Source: VAZQ01 sp963816745 (GTDB lineage: Bacteria > Pseudomonadota > Alphaproteobacteria > Rhizobiales > Xanthobacteraceae). Taken from it: DNA of 64,000 nucleotides. Both the position numbers and the translations under genes were made by a program. The stretch spans positions 372,001-436,000 of the forward strand of contig CAWFLQ010000009.1 in NCBI GenBank assembly GCA_963816745.1, given 5' to 3'. The notes below the pieces were generated by a model. That model searched no databases and was not told where the DNA came from. It worked only from the letters and a program-made list of their open reading frames with translations. Below, one piece after another: positions 63,472 through 64,000 of this stretch (positions are counted from its first letter, which is position 1; each line of letters starts with the position of its first letter).

Positions 63472-64000
63472 ATGGAACGGCTTTTCGACAAGGTGCTGGT
63501 GACCGGCGGTGCGGGCTATTGCGGGGCGAGACTCGTTCCGCAGCTCTTGTCGCGCGGCTACAAGGTCACGGTCTACGACATCATGTTCTTCGGCAACCAG
63601 TTCCTGCCGCGGGACAATCCGAACCTGCGCATCGTCGACGGCGACATCCGCGATACGCAGAAGTTCGCGGCGACGGTCGCGGGCCACGACGCCGTGGTCA
63701 ATCTCGCCTGCATCTCGAACGACGCGAGCTTCGAGCTCGACGAGGACCTCTCGACCTCGATCAACCTCAACGCCTTCGAGCCGCTGGTGATGGCGGCCAA
63801 GAAGGCCGGGGTGAAGCGTTTCGTCTACGCTTCGTCGAGCTCGGTCTATGGCGTCTCCGACAAGCCCGACGTCACCGAGGATCATCCGCTCGTCCCGCTC
63901 ACGCTCTACAACAAGTACAAGGGCATGTGCGAGCCGCTGCTGAAGAAGCACACGGACGCGGGCTTCACCGGCGTGATCTTCCGGCCAGCCACGGTCTGCG
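63472..64000 (+). CDS. NAD-dependent sugar epimerase/dehydratase, N-terminal part (cut by window edge)
   Basis: ATG at 63472 after CAGGGGGC begins MERLFDKVLVTGGAGYCGAR, with the GGAGYxG nucleotide site, then VYDIMFFGNQFLPRDNPNLR, VVNLACISNDASFELDEDLS and FVYASSSSVYGVSDKP, and the catalytic LTLYNKYKGMCEPLLKKH (YxxxK). The frame is open to the right edge. Extended SDR family; product likely a nucleotide or phospho-sugar of the same glycan as the upstream heptose genes. Twenty bases after the transaldolase, so co-transcribed. Confidence 0.88.
   Translation, partial: MERLFDKVLVTGGAGYCGARLVPQLLSRGYKVTVYDIMFFGNQFLPRDNPNLRIVDGDIRDTQKFAATVAGHDAVVNLACISNDASFELDEDLSTSINLNAFEPLVMAAKKAGVKRFVYASSSSVYGVSDKPDVTEDHPLVPLTLYNKYKGMCEPLLKKHTDAGFTGVIFRPATVC

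Overview
The window is high-GC DNA from an alphaproteobacterium, most likely Hyphomicrobiales (Rhizobiales) of the Bradyrhizobium/Xanthobacteraceae type. The clues are two porins with the typical rhizobial signal peptide and mature N-terminus, Bradyrhizobium-like dispersed intergenic repeats, many CoA-, MarR- and Liv-type catabolic genes, and a chromosomal LPS locus. No tRNA, rRNA, CRISPR array, intact prophage or intact insertion sequence is visible.

Layout. (1) 1-19.9 kb is a catabolic and uptake region: an acyl-CoA ligase running off the left edge, a UbiX-type flavin prenyltransferase, a VOC protein, a class III CoA-transferase, two solute-binding proteins without permeases (TTT/Bug type and NitT/TauT type), a RraA-type aldolase-like protein, an SDR, two alpha/beta or oxidoreductase enzymes, a class II aldolase, an enoyl-CoA hydratase, a MarR regulator, a complete five-gene branched-chain/aromatic-acid ABC importer, and two glutathione transferases. 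(2) 20-25.1 kb holds a radical SAM protein, a GT87-like membrane glycosyltransferase, a GT2-GtrA fusion and a fumarylacetoacetate hydrolase family protein. (3) 25.1-54.8 kb is an envelope polysaccharide locus: MsbA-like exporter, GalE, WaaC, two tandem porins, WaaF, HldD, HldE, an FkbM methyltransferase, several GT2 and GT4 glycosyltransferases, two WaaL/Wzy-type ligases, a WbpM-type 4,6-dehydratase, a WecA-type glycosyl-1-phosphate transferase, methyltransferases, a polysaccharide deacetylase, a formyltransferase and an AsnB-type amidotransferase. (4) 53.4-61.5 kb is patchier, with small secreted proteins, hydrolases, an orphan E2-like acyltransferase and two gene remnants. (5) 61.5-64 kb is a second sugar block: GmhA, GmhB, transaldolase and a sugar epimerase cut by the right edge.

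How the genes fit together. GmhA, HldE, GmhB and HldD form the whole ADP-L-glycero-D-manno-heptose route, and WaaC and WaaF are the matching inner-core transferases, so the window encodes synthesis and transfer of core heptose. WbpM-type and WecA-type proteins would start an O-chain on the lipid carrier; GT2/GT4 enzymes, methyltransferases, the amidotransferase, the formyltransferase and the deacetylase would build or decorate it; the two WaaL-like proteins would polymerise or ligate it.

One caution dominates the annotation. About thirty genes are interrupted by single-base indels, mostly +1 insertions, although the protein sequence on both sides is well conserved. Hand reading gives roughly 70-80 such events, clustered in some stretches and absent from others (for example about 39-48 kb). 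Uncorrected long-read errors are the simplest explanation, but recent decay cannot be excluded from sequence alone. Broken genes are listed with their full reconstructed span and the approximate shift positions.
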